NCBI GenBank assembly: GCA_021292165.1
Contig: CM037877.1
Span: 32,996,197-33,060,196, forward strand
DNA from: Shinisaurus crocodilurus
Lineage: Eukaryota; Chordata; Lepidosauria; Squamata; Shinisauridae
Length of the DNA: 64,000 nucleotides
Direction of reading: 5' to 3'
The number at the start of each line of letters is the position of its first letter. Within the stretch, counting starts at the first letter, position 1. The notes below the pieces were generated by a model. That model was not told the DNA's origin. It made no database searches and saw nothing but the letters and a program-made list of their open reading frames with translations. The translations under genes were made by a program, and so were the position numbers. Positions 24,377-35,670 of this stretch are shown one piece after another.

Positions 24377-24556
24377 ACTTCAGAGATGACTCCAGCAAGG
24401 AGCAAAGTGGAAAGTGAGCAGAATATGATGGGAAACTGCGTGCAGAAGCCTAATGAGCCAGATGCTGAAAATAGTACCAGAAACTTGCAGATGAGTACTC
24501 AAGTTAAAACCTTGGAGAACACAACGCCAATTGCTAATCACGAAGATACCCTTGAG
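24377..24556 (+). CDS. LRRC7: LRRC7 exon 14
   Basis: Encodes TSEMTPARSKVESEQNMMGN followed by CVQKPNEPDAENSTRN and a tail ending HEDTLE. This is a poorly conserved linker, but the position and the CVQK and final E|ESEEL junction fit the family. 180 bases, phase 0 at both ends. Acceptor CTATAG, donor GTATTT. Confidence 0.9.
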
Positions 24557-24679
24557 GTATTTTATTTTTATGCCACATACTCTGCTGCCTAAGCGGCACC
24601 TGGTCAAATAAAACATGATGAAAATGAATATAAATTGAAATAATTAAAATATTTTTTAAACACAATTTCCAAAACCAGT

Positions 24680-24785
24680 AGTATAGGCTGCAGTCCTGTA
24701 CACATGTCTCAGGGAGTAAGGCCCATTGAACTCAGTGGGGCTTACTTCTTGAGTAGACATGCATGGGATTCTCTGTTGAAATCCT
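24680..24785. mobile_element. Hairpin MITE-like repeat
   Basis: GGCTGCAGTCCTGTACACAT, then GGCCCATTGAACTCAGTGGG and ACATGCATGGGATT form imperfect inverted repeats. Similar pieces occur near 57490 and 57720. Confidence 0.45.
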
Positions 24786-25527
24786 AATTACAATTGCCAG
24801 TACCATATACCTCCTTGAATAGCTAAGTTTTTAAATTGGAATACAACAGAGATGAATAAACATGGCTTAATGTAACTAATTGTGGTAACTGATTTCAAAA
24901 TTGTTCCCATTATTTCTGTGCAAGTGAAGTGTATGTGTACACAAGTTTTGTTGTTGTTGTTGTTGATTATCATGACTTAATCCTGGATGAGGGTGCGAAC
25001 CTGGCATGTATTATGAAAACCTGGACAGGGCCGCTGCTCCAACTCTTGGGGCCTTGTGTCCGCCTGGGTTTACGTATGCCCAGCAACCGAGGACTGGAGG
25101 ACGGGGAGGGGGAGTGGCTGTTATCTACCGGGAGTCCTTGGTCCTTATCAGACTCCCTCTCCGGGAGACCAAGTTTATCGAGTGCATGTACTGGAGGTTG
25201 GGTCCAAAGGGCAGTCTGGGGATTCTGCTCGTGTACCGTCCACCCCGCTGCACGTCAGACTCCCTGGCTGAGGTGCTAGAGGTGGTCTCTGATGTGCGTG
25301 TGTGGTCCCCAAGGCTATTGGTGCTGGGGGACTTCAACATACATTCGGAGGCTGCCATCATGGGGGCACCTTGGGACTTCATGGAGACCATGGCTTCCTG
25401 GGAGCTGTATCCTGTATCAACTGGACCTACCCATGTAGTCAGTCATGCGCTGGACTTGGTTTTTGTTTCCGGAGAGGGAGGAAATGATCTGGAAATCATT
25501 TCCTCCCCCTTGTCATGGTCAGATCAC

Positions 25528-25770
25528 TTTTTATTTATTTATTTATTACATTTATACCCCACTGTTTTTCCTGCAAGGAACTCAAGGCGGCTTACATAAT
25601 CCTACTCCTCCTCTCCATTTTATCCTCACAACAACCCTGTGTGGTAGGTTAGACTGAGAGGCAGTGACTGGCCCAAAGTCACCCAGTGAGTTTCATGGCG
25701 GAGCGGGGACTAGAACCCGGATCTCCCGAGTCCCAGTCCAACACTCTCACCACTACACCACACACAGCCC
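25528..25770 (-). mobile_element. MIR/CORE-like tRNA SINE inserted in LINE endonuclease
   Basis: Same family as 20364-20611, antisense. It interrupts the LINE just after the WSDH motif; LINE sequence resumes at about 25771. Confidence 0.85.
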
Positions 25771-26599
25771 TCTTTCTGGTAGGGCTGGATTTTTTGGTGC
25801 CACAACCCCTCTGCAGGGGTGAAGGACCTATTAGGATGGTCCGCCCCAGGTGTCTTATGGATCCGGATGGATTCCTGAACGTGCTTGGGGAACTGGAGCA
25901 CGCAAACAGTAGCTTGGTCGAGACCCTGGTGGATGACTGGAATACTGCAATCACCAGGGCATTAGACCAAGTGGCCCCGAAGCGCCCTCTTCACCTGAAC
26001 AGAGCTCGCACGGCACCTTGGTTTACTCCATTGCTGCGAGCTCTGAAGAGGGAGGTGAGAAGCCTAGAGCGCCGATGGCGTAAATCCCACTCTGAAGACG
26101 ATCGGACACAGGTCAGAACTGCATCTTCAGCCTACCAGGTGGCGGTGAAGGCAGCAAAGAAGAATTTCTATGCTGCCTCCATCGCATCTGCGGAGTGCTG
26201 CCCGAGGAGGCTGTTCCAAGTGGTCCGGAGCCTGGTCAGTCCAGTTGCTCCAGATCCGTTGGAACAGTCTAAAGCCTCCTGTGAGGCTTTAGCAAAGCAC
26301 TTGGCAGATAAAGTTGATCGGATTAGGAGTGGGATTCCATGCATCGTGGACACAGTGGGTGAACGGGAGGAGGCCAGTGGCAGTCCGGTTTTGTGGAATC
26401 AGTTCCAGCTTCTTCCTTCTGGTGAAGTGGACAAGGTGCTTTCTTCTGTTAAGCTGACCACCTGCTTGCTTGATCCTTGCCTGTCCTGGCTTGTTATGAG
26501 CTGCAGGGAAAAACTGGGTGGGGAGATCAGGGTGGTAGTTAATGCCTCCCTCAAGGAGGGAGTGATGCCATCAGCCCTTAAGGAGGCACTAAGAAGACT

Positions 26600-26849
26600 G
26601 CCAGTGTGGCATAGTAGTGAGAGTGTTGGACTGGGACTAGGGGGATCCAGGTTAAATTCCCTGCTCGGCCATGAAACTCACTGGGTGACTTTGGGCCAGT
26701 CACTGACTCTCAGCCTAACCTACCTCACAGGCTTGTTGTGAGGATAAAATAGAGAGGAAGGAGGAGGATTATGTAAGCCACCTTGGGTTCCTTGCAGGAA
26801 AAAAGGCGGGGTATAAATAAATAAAATAAATAAATAAATAAATAAATAA
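26600..26849 (+). mobile_element. MIR/CORE-like tRNA SINE inserted in LINE ORF2
   Basis: Sense-strand copy running from GCCAGTGTGGCATAGTAGTG to an (AAAT)n tail. It splits the LINE reverse-transcriptase N-terminal region between LKEALRR and the NFRPVSNLPFVGKL stretch. Confidence 0.87.
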
Positions 26850-27541
26850 GCCCTCCTTAGAGCCCCAAGATTTGAACAACTTTCGCCCAGTCTCCAATTT
26901 GCCATTTGTGGGCAAGCTGATTGAGCGAGTGGTGGGGCTCAGTTGAAGGCACATTTGGATGAAGCCGATTATTTAGATCCGTGCCAGTCGGGCTTCAGGC
27001 CTGGACATGGGGCAGAAATGGCCTTGATCGCCTTGGTGGATGATATGAGGAGGGCTTTGGATAGGGGCGAATGCTCCTTTCTAGTCCTCCTCAATCTCTC
27101 AGCGGCTTTTGATACCGTTGACCACGGTATCCTCCTGGACCGCCTGGAGGGGTTGAGCGTGGGAGGCACTGTATTGCAGTGGTTCCGGTCCTTCCTCTCT
27201 GGAAGGTACCAGAGGGTAGTTCTCGGGGAGGAGGCTTCGAACCCTCGGCCGCTCACTTGTGGGGTGCCGCAGGGTTCCATCCTATCCCCGATGTTATTCA
27301 ACATCTACCTAAAGCCGCTGGGAGCTGTCATCAGGAGGTTTGGGGTGCAGTGTCATCAATATGCGGAGGACACACAGCTCTACCTCTCTTTCAAGTCCTC
27401 AGCAAGATTGGCCGTTGAGACCCTGTCCAAGTGCCTGGAGTCAGGGAAGGAACATGCTGAAGCTGAACCCCGACAAGACATCGCTCAGAGTGGCCGGATG
27501 TCTGGCCAGATGGGCGATTCATAAATATAAATAAATAAATA

Positions 27542-28450
27542 AACCATCATCACCACCATCAGTATCTGCCTCAGACAAGGCATCCTTGGTGTGAATGTTG
27601 ATGTCCCCCAGAACCAACAGTCCGGGGGCCCTCAATACTACACCCAAGACCACCTCCATCAGCTCTGGTAGGGAGACTGTCCGGCAGCAGGGGGGCGGGT
27701 GGTACACCAGCAAAATCCCCAATCTGTTCCGCTGGCCCAAAACAAGATGCAACACTCCAGACTCGTAGTCAGACAGACAGGGAGCCTGGACACACAGAGA
27801 GAATTCCTATAGACCTCGGCAGCCTCGGCCCTCATGTCTACCCTGATGCCGAATCAAGTACCATGCTGAGCACAACTGGGAGAAACTAACTCCCCCTTGC
27901 TCGCCCACCCAGCTCTCCATTATACATGCTGGATTGATCAAATCGTGGATGAGGAAGATCTTATTATGAACCAATCCTGCATTTAAAAGCAGTATCTGGA
28001 GATCTGAGGGAAGGCTAATAGGGCAACCACCAAACCTACAGGTGGGAGGAGCACCGGCAGAGCACGACGCAGCCCTTAACTGTCTGGGCAGCAGTCCCCT
28101 TGCCTGGCTAGTTCTCTTCCCAAGCCATACCTTCCCCTACTTGTAATCACACTAATTGCCCCTCCATACCCAACTTGGCCTCATATTCTGTCCCCCAGGC
28201 ACATGATTAGGCCCGAAGTGGGAAACCAACCCCCACCCCAAAGACTCCAAAATCCAGTCAGCCAGATATTAGTGGGCTGGCCCTAGCATCTCCACAAAGT
28301 GGCTCCCCCCACTTTGGGGTTGCTGCCGCCAGGGGCATCAAGTCCAAGAGATAGAGGCTTTCCCCAGAAATAAAGCACAGCTTGATTGGTCTGGGAGAGA
28401 CTCTCAGTTCTTGCTGGTGATGTCAGCATCTCCCACAGCAGCAAGCAGTA
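27542..28450 (-). mobile_element. L2-clade LINE fragment, endonuclease and 5' part
   Basis: Minus-strand frame contains RLGILLVYHPPPC and PGLLVLGDINIHT, the AP-endonuclease motifs of L2/CR1 LINEs. Left edge abuts the tail of the preceding LINE; right edge approximate. Confidence 0.75.
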
Positions 28451-29582
28451 GCCAAACAGCAGGCAGCAATGAGGGGCAGGCCCCAGATGGTAAGGTTCAT
28501 CATAATGTCCCAGCTGCCTTGTCTGTTGAACATTTGTTGCATCCAGTGCATGTCATTGTTTACTTACATGTACCAATGCTTGCTTACTTGTACCTAACAA
28601 AATTCTGAATCCATGTGGCTTTAAACAGCCCAGGCTGAAATGTACATGACAAATCCATCAGTTTAAGTGACAACCTTATGGTTGTTGTGGCATGCTTTAA
28701 GATATGCTGGCACTCTCCCTGAACCTATTTAGTCAGGTACATGTTCAGTGCATTCACTAAGCAAAGTCTTCCCTGTTTGCTTCATTGCTGTAGAAGGCCT
28801 TGCATGGACATTACCTAGCAGGAGAACAGCAAACTGATTGGGAAGCAGGTGTTTTTCTCCCCAATCAAGTATCTGCCCATAAGTGCATCAGAGACACAGA
28901 CGTAACTGTCAGGTCTGCTGAAGCAACAACATAGGGACAGCTGCACTCACACACAACCTAAACACTCTCAGAAAGTATGCTCAAATTGTTCTGTAGATTA
29001 GTGATCCTGATCAACATGAATAGTGCCATAATTAAAAGAACAAAACAAAACTGGATATGTGTTAATATTACTGTAAACTGCTTTAAGAGGTTGTTTATAC
29101 CTGGAAAGTAGTATCTAAATGTTTGAAAATAAATTAACGATAATTTGTCGGATCTATAATTTTGCTTATCTTAAGGCAAACTTCCAGTATTTGGCTTTCT
29201 GATGGCAATGTTTCAATTTTTGACTTGCAGTGAACAACCTTTACCAGACTACAGATTCAAGAGTTAGAGCTCAGGATTCACTAAGGACTTGTGCACATAT
29301 TTGCCTGGTTCAGATGTAATGCTAAACCATAGTTTAGTGTTGTGTGCATGAGCCTGCTCTCCCCTTCCCTCTCCTCCTCTGACTTGGCTGCAAGGAGATC
29401 AGATACATTTGCTTCCGTTGTGAAGTAACCACAACTTGTCGTTATGAGTCATCTCAGACAAACTGTAATTCATATGAACTATAGGAAAACAAAGCAACTT
29501 CAAACCGTGGTTTCTTATCCTGATTTGTTTCCCCAAATTGTAATTAAGACCGATCAGTTTTTTTTAATCCAGGATCACACAC
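28451..29582. other. Intron, mostly unassigned
   Basis: Near 29325-29530 there are AAACCATAGTTTAG-type pieces that recur near 47880, 53680 and 57270, probably one decayed DNA-element family. Nothing else recognised. Confidence 0.4.
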
Positions 29583-29873
29583 ACTGGCCCAGTTTGCATG
29601 ATCAAGTTGACCCACGTTGACTTAAACCACTGTGGTTCTGGAAACCAACTTCCCCTTTATAGCTTGTTGTGTCATGCGAACCCAGTGAGGGTGGGTTGTT
29701 GGCGTGATTAACAAACCATCCAGAACCCATGGGCTGTTTTAGGGTTGTGGGTAGTTTTGTTAACCACACCAACAACTCACCCTTGCTGAGTTTGCACAAC
29801 ACAACAAGCTATGAAAGGGAGGCTGCTTTCTGGAAAGGGTGCTATGGGTCAATTTGATTGTGTGAACCAGGCC
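29583..29873. mobile_element. MITE with CTGGTTCACACAATCA-type ends
   Basis: Left end GGCCCAGTTTGCATGATCA and right end the reverse complement of GGCCTGGTTCACACAATCA. The interior is imperfectly palindromic (CATCCAGAACCCATGGG region). Diverged; no target duplication confirmed. Confidence 0.6.
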
Positions 29874-30560
29874 AATGACAAATGGCAGTTACTCAAAAAT
29901 GGAAACAAATTTCCAAACCTTATGTGTTAAAATAATACTGGCTTAAGAAGGTTCCTTCAGCTTGGGTTAGAGATGTTAGCTGTAACCAATGAAAATTTAT
30001 CATAGTTTAGTATAAATATTTCACATAGTGTATCCCTTCAATCACTATTAGAGATGTATAATTTCTGGAAGCTTTGAAGGCATGGAACAAATACTAATGA
30101 GAGAGGGAGGAAAATATACACACTGTCTTATCAAACCTAAACTTGCTTTCATTCATTATAAATTTCATGAGTAATTCTGAAAGACAAAAATGCCCCCCCC
30201 CCCATTTCAAGGCCTTGGAAAAACATATACTCTCTTTCCATTCCCCCCCCCCCCCAGGTCCTTCACATCTCAAGCAGTATTCTAAATGAGCCATATAACT
30301 TTTCTTCCTTTCGCAAACACTGCTTCATTTATGCTTTCTTCCTGGTGCCTTGAACCAGAGGGTGTTGGGGTATCTCTGATGTGTGGCTGTCTACTGAAGT
30401 CTAGCCTTCTGAACTCAGATGTACAATAAGCCACTCCTTTCAGGAGCAGCCTCAGTGCAGAATGTGGAATTGTAGTAAAAAACAAACAAACAAAGATGCC
30501 GCAGTGTGTATAAACAATGCATACAAAAATGCTTACATGTGAGGAGCTATTTAAACAATA

Positions 30561-30965
30561 GAGCCAGTTCTCACAATCAAAATAAGCCATTCTTCGGCAG
30601 GAGTCAGAAGAACTGTCCTCTGATGAAGAAATGAAAATGGCAGAAATAAGCCACCATGGCTTATTTAAATTGTGGTGCATGCCAGGCACATCTGGGGCAC
30701 GATTTCCATAATTACTGCCTGGGTACGGCTTGTTGTGTCATCCAAACCGAGGCGGCATGGCTTGTTAGAGGGGGAAACAACCCTCCAAGAAGCTACAACA
30801 GCTCATGGGTTATTGGAGGATGGTTTCCCTCTCCAACAAGCCATACCACCCGGGTTTGGATGACAGGACAAGCCGTGCCTGGGTGGTGATTATGGAAATT
30901 GTGCTTGGCACATGCCACGATTTTAAAAAGCAACGGTGGCTTATTTTGATCGTGTGAACCAGGTC
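30561..30965. mobile_element. MITE carrying a copied LRRC7 exon fragment
   Basis: Left terminal repeat CCAGTTCTCACAATCAAAAT and right terminal repeat (reverse complement) CCTGGTTCACACGATCAAAA match the family at 14488 and 29583. The arms pair over long stretches around CATGCC and TTTCCATAAT. The left arm is interrupted by a fragment of LRRC7 exon 15. Confidence 0.75.
30592..30649 (+). pseudogene. LRRC7: Partial copy of LRRC7 exon 15 with splice acceptor
   Basis: Bases 30601-30649 match the first 49 bases of exon 15 (31024-31072) with about two differences, and the preceding CTTCGGCAG matches the true acceptor CTTTGGCAG. The copy reads ESEELSSDEEMKMAE and then enters MITE sequence, where the frame stops after about 20 more codons. 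It is bounded on both sides by AAATAAGCCA. Confidence 0.9.
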
Positions 30966-31023
30966 AGTATTTATTTTGGCACACTGCTCATAATTTACAC
31001 CACACATCTCTCTCCTTTGGCAG

Positions 31024-31138
31024 GAGTCAGAAGAACTGTCCTCTGATGAAGAAATGAAAATAGCAGAAATGAGACCACCACTCATAGAAACCTCCATTAA
31101 CCAACCAAAAGTAGTAGCACTTGGAAGTAGCAAAAAAG
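31024..31138 (+). CDS. LRRC7: LRRC7 exon 15
   Basis: Encodes ESEELSSDEEMKIAEMRPPL followed by IETSINQPKVVALGSSKK(D). The SSDEE stretch is a highly conserved acidic motif of LRRC7. Acceptor TTTGGCAG, donor GTAGGC. A diverged copy of its first ~49 bases plus the acceptor lies 423 bases upstream inside a DNA element. Confidence 0.96.
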
Positions 31139-31669
31139 GTAGGCTATCGTTCAGCAGTAAGCTTTCCAAAAAGAACTCAGTTGTTCTCAGAGATGTCTAA
31201 CTTACAATAGGTTATTAAACTGCTTGTAACTTTAGATTTAGTTAAAGCCTAGTTGAAAGTATCTGGGTGCAACCTGTTGAAATTGTTCTACAGCAGTACG
31301 CATGGGCTGTGTACATGCTCTTAAGTTAATTAAGCACATTTTCACATGCCTAGTTGCTTGGAACATAGTGTTATAAGTAATTCTAATCATCACACATCTT
31401 ACTCTGCTATATTTTTTTTCCTCATTAAATGTGGTGAATATTTTGGTGCTTGAGTAACAGGCATAAAATTATGTACCTTCCTCATCTTTATTTCTTTAAT
31501 GCATGGAGCAAAAACCTGTAGGATTTGCAACAAAGGAATTTCTCAAATCTTGCAGTGCTTTAATGAACAGCTGTCTGATGATTTCATAGCATTTTTTACA
31601 TCCTGCAGCCGTCCTAAATGCACATAGCTGAACATTTCAAGTAAAATCACATGAAGATTGTGAAATACG
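31139..31669. other. Intron, no recognised feature
   Basis: Intron following exon 15. No repeat or RNA gene recognised. Confidence 0.5.
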
Positions 31670-32310
31670 GTATTAATTTTAAACTATTTCTATACAGTCT
31701 TTCATGTCAAACATATCCAGACAGCATACAAAACATAACCAAGAGCCATCAGAAAACAAATAAGGGGAAAATCAAAATGATAGGCATTACAAATTATCAA
31801 AAGCTGATGCAAACAACATTCAACGTGTTCCTGAACTGCCTAAGACTTCGTGTATGTCTTATTTTTGTAGGGAGGGTATTCCAGAGAGTGGGTGCCACCA
31901 TAGAAAAGGCCCTCCTCCTGGTTGTCACCAACTGGATATCTACTGTATATGGCACAACCAGGAATGCCTCTGATGCAGTTGCTGGGCAGGTCTATGCTAG
32001 AGAAGACTTGGGTATCCTGTTTCCAAGTTGTTTAGGGGCTTATAGCTTAATACCAAACCCTAAACTTGGCCCAGTAGCAAATTAACAGCCAGTGCAGTTC
32101 TTTCAACAATAGTGTGATATGGCAGCAGCTAGCACAATAATCTCGCTGGTGCATTCTGCACTAGCTGCAGCCTCTGGACCACTCATTAGGGCAGCCCAAC
32201 ATAGATGCATTACACTAGGCATGGCATGCTGGTAAAAGGCATTCCTTGCCACTGCACCACTTAAGCCTCTAGAGAGAACAATGGTTCTATGAGCACCCCC
32301 AAGCTACATA

Positions 32311-32915
32311 ATGTTTTTAAGTTGTTTTAAGATGTTTTAATAGTACGTGTTGTGTTTTGATTACCGTATTTGTCACTCCATAAGACGCACCCCCCCCCCC
32401 CCAAATAGGGGGAAATGTCTGTGCGTCTTATGGAGCGAATATTGTTTGGCAAAAAAAAAAAAGATTTTTTTTTTACTTACCTCTGCACACCTCCAACTGG
32501 TCCGGGGAAGAGCGGAGGGCTCCTGGGTGGGACGGGGCAAGCCCTCGCCTCTCAGCTGATTCCCCACGGAACAGCTGATTTTTTATTTTATTTTTTTAAC
32601 TTTCCTTTGCTGGTCCGGGGAAGAGCGGAGGGCTCCTGGGTGGGGCGGGGCAAGCCCCCGCCTCTCAGCTGATTCCCCGCGGAACAGCTGATTTAAATTT
32701 TTTTTAAAAAAAAACTTTCCTTTGCTGGTCCGGGGAAGAGCGGAGGGCTCCTGGGTGGGGTGGGGCAAGCGGAATAGCTGGTTGTTTTTTTTAAAAAAAA
32801 TTTTTTTTAACGTGCTGTAGGGTAAGTGCGTCTTATGGAGCGAAAAATACAGTAGTTTATGTATTTTATATTTTTGTTGTTCCCCGCCTCGATCTAGACG
32901 GAGAGGCGGGTAAGA

Positions 32916-32971
<56 letters not shown>
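32311..32971 (+). mobile_element. LINE 3' tail inserted in an older LINE
   Basis: Reads GTTTTAAGATGTTTTAATAG, is interrupted by the TA-element, resumes GTTCCCCGCCTCGATC and GAGAGGCGGGTAAGAA, and ends in (ATT)n at about 32919-32971. Flanked by TACATA on both sides. Confidence 0.7.
32364..32852. mobile_element. TA-target DNA element with three internal tandem units
   Basis: Terminal inverted repeats CCGTATTTGTCACTCCATAA and (other strand) CTGTATTTTTCGCTCCATAA, flanked by TA (32362-32363 and 32853-32854), consistent with the Tc1/mariner superfamily. The interior holds three GC-rich units starting at 32501, 32614 and 32729, period about 114, the third truncated. Confidence 0.8.
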
Positions 32972-32974
<3 letters not shown>

Positions 32975-33459
32975 ATACCTGCTCCTTCAGAGGGAGTGCA
33001 ACCCCATCTAGAACAGGCAAACTGCCTAAGTCCCAGACTCAGGAACCACCTACCAACAGAAACTCTGTCTTACCAGGATTTAATCTCTGTTTATTGGCCA
33101 CCATCCAGTCCCAACACTGCATCCAGAGAACTTGTGCAGCCTCTCCTGATTCAGATGTAACAGAAATAGAGCGCAGTGTCATTAGCATACTGGTTAGCAT
33201 ACTGAGCAGCATACTGATGATACCATGCCCTAAATCTCCTAATGACCACTCTCGACAACTTCATTTAGTTGTTGAATAGCATTGGGGACAAAATGGTACC
33301 TTGTACCTGGCACAAGTGCCTTTGTCAAAAAATAATCGTCAAATGCTACTCACTGCAAACACCTTGGGTGCCAGGTTTTGGTAGAAAGGCAGGATACAAC
33401 TACATAGATTTGAATGTATCAGTTATATGTGAACTTCAACAAAGGCAGACCAAATATTG

Positions 33460-34865
33460 ATATATGCCATCCTTTCAAATGTTGAAAGCGTTGTTAGGTC
33501 CTCAGTCCATTACATTATAGGAGGTGAGCATTTATCCTTCCAGTGTTGTAATATCAGTCTTTTAGCTGTCAAAAGGGCATGGAAAATTCATTTACGTTGA
33601 CTATGTGTTAGCTTCCAAGAAGCAGGTAGATAATTTAAAAGAATGTATGCATCAGGAAATACTAAAAAGTTTTATCGTATTACAAAGTTAATCCGTATTA
33701 CAACCTCCCCCTAAAAGAGGCAACTACTGGACATTGCCAAAACATATGATTAAAGGAAGCATTAGAAATATTACATCTCCAGCAGTTAGCCAAACCCTTA
33801 TTAAAGAAGTATTACACCTCCAGCAGTTAGCCAAACCCTTATTAAACTTAGACAAACCCTTATTAAAGAGATGGTGTGGCATCCAATAAACACGAAACAA
33901 AAGTTTTTGTTGAATTAGACATAACCTGAGATCCATTGAAACTTCAGATATAGATGCTAAAGCAACAATCTGTTGCTTAGACTGAATAAGATTCCAATTC
34001 CTTATTCCATTCCTGCTTTAGACCCTGTGTATCATATTTATTCACTGATAATAAATATTTGTAAACATGGATCATGGGTCGATATAACTGATTAGCCTCA
34101 ATAAGTATTTACGATAGTGGAGGAGACTGTGAAGCTATAAATGCTGCAGGGACAAACCTAGATTCTGACAGATGCTGCAATTGCAAGTATTGCCATTCAG
34201 CTGTAGCAGGCAAATTGTATTTGGCACACAAATCCGAAAATGACAGAAACTCATCATCATCACCCACTAATTGATCCAAAGTAAAAATCAAGTTATGCAT
34301 CCCAAGTTCACCACAAAAACATTTTCTTACCAATCTTTCAGTTTGGATTTCGCCATAAGGTCAATTGAGCATGCAGAAATGGATCAAAATGTAATTGACG
34401 CAATATTATGTGCCACACGTCTCTAGCAAACATAAATGTGGGAGGAACCCTATCCATTTTAATATGCTGAGAGCCTAATGCCATCCATTTAGAAAGAGGG
34501 TCCAGACAAGATTTGAGAACTGATCAAGGTGGAAAATCTAATCTAAGTGGGAAAGACCAAAATTTAGTACAAGTCAGCAAATTAGCCCAATGATATAAAG
34601 CAAGATCCAGAAAGCCAACCCCACCTTCCTTGATGCAAAGTTGCATTCTTTTCAAGGTATTCATGGTGGAGAGGAGCCCCAGAAAAAATTACGAAAAACA
34701 GAATTAAGTTTTAAAAAATATTTCCCAGGTATAGATAAAGGAATTCCATGTATAACATAAGACCATCCAAGGTATAATATTCATCTTAAGTGCATTAACC
34801 TTACCCCACAAACTCAACTTTAGCAATGCCCATCTGTCTCTATCCCGTGAAATCTCATTAGTCAA
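33460..34865 (-). mobile_element. L1 ORF2 3' part, inverted relative to its tail
   Basis: Minus-strand translation contains KLLFRVYWMPHHLF, NCWRCN and FSDLCAKYNLPATAEWQYLQ, typical of the L1 ORF2 C-terminal region. A short internal duplication of GCAGTTAGCCAAACCCTTAT lies near 33780-33860. Confidence 0.7.
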
Positions 34866-34945
34866 TTATGTATATTTCTTTTTTTCTTTTTTTATGGTTT
34901 TGTTTTGTTGAAACTTATAATAAAAAATAAATTTAAAAAAATAAA
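34866..34945 (+). mobile_element. L1 3' end and poly-A on the opposite strand
   Basis: A T/G-rich 3' UTR-like stretch followed by AATAAAAAATAAATT and an A-rich run on the + strand, directly joined to minus-strand L1 ORF2. Confidence 0.55.
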
Positions 34946-35670
34946 GGGGGGATACTAATCAAATAAATAAAACCAGCCCCGCAAGTAAGAACAGAGCCAC
35001 TGTAAAATAGTGCCCCATCCCCAATTCACGGAGATGGTCCAAGAGGATACTATGGTCAATGGTAACAAAAGCTGCTGAGAGATTGAACAGGAGTAATAGG
35101 ATTACACTTCCCCCTATCCCAGTAAAGATTATCCATCTGGGCAACCAAGGCTAATTCAGTACTAAAACCAGGTCTGAACCCAGAGTGAAATGGGTCTAGA
35201 ACATCAGTTTCCTCCAAAGTTCCTGGAGCTGGGCCACCACCACTTGAGTAGCTTCTCCAAATAATGGCAACCAAAGTATTGGACAACTATATAGTTGTCC
35301 AGTAATTCTGGGTCCAGAGTTAGCTTCTTCAGGAGCATCCACAAGACTGCCTTCCACAATGACACATTCACCCACTCTGGACCCAGCCTTCCCTCCACAG
35401 CTAGCTGTAAGTAGCCATAATGGGCAAGGGTCGAGAGAGCAAGTGGTCAGCCTTACAGCTACAAGCACCTTGGGCTGGAGCAACTGAAACTGATCCCACA
35501 AAGTCAATACAGATAGTGCATTGGTCACCCCACTGGATTCTGTCTGAAATCTAGTGTCCAAGTCAGCACAAAGGTGAGCAATTTTGTCATTAATGTGGTC
35601 AACAAACTTAAGAGCCTTGGTGCAATGCATGTTCAATTGTCTTCATGGCAAGTTCATTTTCAGATATGCT

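Larger units (their letters stand above)
24966..27541 (+). mobile_element. L2-clade LINE, nearly full ORF2, inactive
   Basis: Endonuclease part: LLVLGDFNIHSE at about 25317, THVVSHALDLVF and WSDH near 25520. Reverse transcriptase part: SGFRPGHGAEMAL, LLNLSAAFDTVDH, GVPQGSILSP and QYAEDTQLYL (27357-27386). The catalytic YADD is changed to YAED, and stops, frameshifts and two SINE insertions break the frame. The 3' end is GGCCAGATGGGCGATTCA plus an ATAA tail. Clade assigned from motif style only. Confidence 0.88.
31670..33450 (-). mobile_element. Antisense L2-clade LINE 5' region, interrupted
   Basis: Shares ordered segments with 58921-59640 (GAAAAGGCC..., CCAGTGCAG...). It is split at 32311-32971: CCCCCAAGCTACATA resumes as TACATACCTGCTCCTTCAG, giving a TACATA duplication at 32305-32310 and 32972-32977. 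Outer limits approximate. Confidence 0.6.

Noticed and set aside
25006..25599. Open frame of 197 codons with endonuclease motifs as a host gene
   Set aside because: It is LINE ORF2 sequence (GDFNIH, WSDH) continuing into the reverse-transcriptase region and cut by a SINE; not a host gene.
25686..26741. Open frame of 351 codons as a host gene
   Set aside because: It begins in an antisense SINE, runs through LINE ORF2 linker sequence and ends in another SINE; a repeat-derived fusion with no gene structure.
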